Part shown: piece after piece, positions 16,826 through 17,651 of the stretch
Layout of the letters: each line of letters starts with the position of its first letter
Numbering within the stretch: position 1 is the first letter of the stretch
From: an uncultured candidate division Zixibacteria bacterium
GTDB lineage: Bacteria; Zixibacteria; MSB-5A5; GN15; FEB-12
Assembly: GCA_913009765.1 (NCBI GenBank)
Contig: CAJVYT010000039.1
Location: 1-17,651 of the forward strand
Direction: 5' to 3'
Length of the DNA: 17,651 bases
Translations under genes and position numbers: made by a program
Notes under the pieces: generated by a model
Told to the model about the DNA's origin: nothing
The model's input: the letters and a program-made list of their open reading frames with translations, nothing else
Databases searched by the model: none

Positions 16826-16960
16826 AACAGTTATCACTAAAACATAATTTTATTTTTTCATCACCAAATAGACGATGACATCCATATAAAAAATATCATA
16901 TACAGAAGCATCAGAACTTCGTTATTCTCAAATATGGTTTTACATCGTGTCATAACTGTT
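16826..16960. promoter_or_regulatory. Spaced inverted repeat in the gap upstream of cpgS-like gene
   Basis: AACAGTTAT (16826-16834) and its reverse complement ATAACTGTT (16952-16960) bracket the 175-bp gap between the aldehyde dehydrogenase stop and the cpgS-like start; the match extends to 11 of 12 bases. This could be a pair of operator half-sites or the ends of a small element. The gap must hold the promoter of the cpgS-like gene, but I find no convincing -35/-10 pair, and no terminator for the aldehyde dehydrogenase gene. Confidence 0.3.
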
Positions 16961-16974
16961 TTAAAAAATTCCTA

Positions 16975-17506
16975 TCAATCAGCATTATCGATTTGAGGAC
17001 GTTGTAAAACACCCGAGTAATCGACATAAACTGATTTCCATTCAGAATATACATCTAAAGCAGCAGATGACGCTTCTCTATGTCCGTTACCGGTCTCTTT
17101 TATTCCGCCAAACGGAAGATGTGTCTCGGCACCAATAGTCGGAGCGTTGACATAAAATATGCCGGTTTCAATATCACGCATAGCAGTATATGCTTTGTTA
17201 ATATCCTGCGTGTAAAGAGATGCCGACAGACCATATACGGTATCGTTTGCCATTTCAATTGCCTGTTCAAAAGAATTACATTTTGACACAGCCAAAACAG
17301 GTCCGAAAATTTCTTCTTTCCAAATTGTCATATCTTGAGTAATTTCAGCAAAGATTGTCGGTTTTATAAAATAGCCTTTGTCATAATCACCGCCGGTTAA
17401 TCTTTCACCACCGGCAACAAGTCTGCCGCCGTCTTTTTTAGCTATATCAATATATTTTAAGACTGTGTTCATTTGGTCTTCGTTTACACAAGGTCCCATA
17501 TCGACG
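16975..17506 (-). CDS. Aldehyde dehydrogenase, C-terminal fragment (5' end missing)
   Basis: About 177 genuine residues of an NAD(P)-dependent aldehyde dehydrogenase. Visible are [10 protein letters not shown] (the conserved glutamate-phenylalanine cofactor contact), [15 protein letters not shown], the oligomerisation-loop segment [17 protein letters not shown], and [16 protein letters not shown]. The catalytic cysteine and glutamate lie upstream and are lost. The GNGHRE and VYVDYSG ending resembles semialdehyde dehydrogenases such as aminoadipate- or ketoglutarate-semialdehyde types, but the substrate cannot be fixed. Residues read upstream of VDMGPC (for example [10 protein letters not shown]) are adapter translation. 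Confidence 0.88.
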
Positions 17507-17572
17507 AGATCGGAAGAGCACACGTCTGAACTCCAGTCACACTGATATATCTCGTATGCCGTCTTCTGCTTG
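17507..17572. other. Illumina adapter, reverse complement of the left-end copy
   Basis: AGATCGGAAGAGC starts at 17507; the index is ACTGATAT (17541-17548), the reverse complement of the left index, and the P7 sequence ends at 17572. This fixes the last genomic base at 17506. Confidence 0.98.
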
Positions 17573-17651
17573 AAAAAAAAAAAAAAACAAATCCCCACAC
17601 CACACACTCCCACGCCCCACCCTCTCACTCAACTCCCCCTCTCTCTCCCTC
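17573..17651. other. Non-biological A run and C-rich read-through
   Basis: Fifteen A (17573-17587) follow the adapter directly, then C-rich low-complexity sequence unlike the AT-rich genome. This is sequencing past the end of the insert and should be trimmed. Confidence 0.95.

Noticed and set aside
131..17572. 66-bp inverted terminal repeats, as in a linear element or transposon
   Set aside because: The two copies are the Illumina adapter with its index, not biological termini.

Overview
The window is a 17.3 kb piece of low-GC bacterial DNA (positions 197-17506). It is capped at both ends by complete Illumina P7/index adapter sequence and then by low-complexity read-through. Everything outside 197-17506 is synthetic, and the two terminal genes (a DUF2723 membrane protein on the left, an aldehyde dehydrogenase on the right) are cut by the adapters, not by biology.

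The organism looks like an uncultured anaerobic bacterium. Reasons: a ferredoxin-type four-subunit 2-oxoglutarate oxidoreductase instead of the lipoate dehydrogenase complex, a DUF2723 protein of the kind common in the FCB superphylum, a bacterial homologue of cyclic 2,3-diphosphoglycerate synthetase, and short palindromic repeats of a type I associate with environmental candidate-phylum genomes. The ribosome binding sites are AAAGGA-like. A candidate phylum of the FCB group is a reasonable guess, but I cannot name the taxon from sequence reading alone.

Layout: almost everything is transcribed leftward (minus strand). Reading in the direction of transcription, the right-hand block runs: partial aldehyde dehydrogenase; a 175-bp gap; cpgS-like GTPase; a perfect 13-bp hairpin; carbamate kinase; CCA-adding enzyme; sucC; sucD; korD; korA; korB; korC; ndk; an intrinsic terminator; a LarA-type nickel-pincer racemase homologue; mdh; icd; and an intrinsic terminator. 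Several junctions overlap by one base (TGATG or TAATG), implying translational coupling. The core is one arm of the TCA cycle: isocitrate dehydrogenase, 2-oxoglutarate:ferredoxin oxidoreductase, succinyl-CoA synthetase and malate dehydrogenase. Nucleoside diphosphate kinase may balance the nucleotide made by succinyl-CoA synthetase. The set could run oxidatively or reductively; the window does not decide which.

Between the end of the TCA block and a small DinB-like gene lies an island (about 3168-4167) with the only plus-strand gene, a DUF4145 protein with a zinc-ribbon-like N-terminus and an R-x4-H motif. Palindromic repeats lie on both sides of it. One repeat type occurs in the same orientation on both flanks with conserved ends and a variable middle, and the right-hand copy also makes a good terminator for icd. 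Left of this are the DinB-like gene and the truncated DUF2723 gene, the latter with a near-consensus sigma-70 promoter.

The points most worth following up are the LarA homologue embedded beside mdh (possible malate racemase) with a terminator directly upstream of its start, the cpgS-carbamate kinase pair, and the repeat-flanked DUF4145 island. I see no clear evidence of an entirely new multi-gene system.
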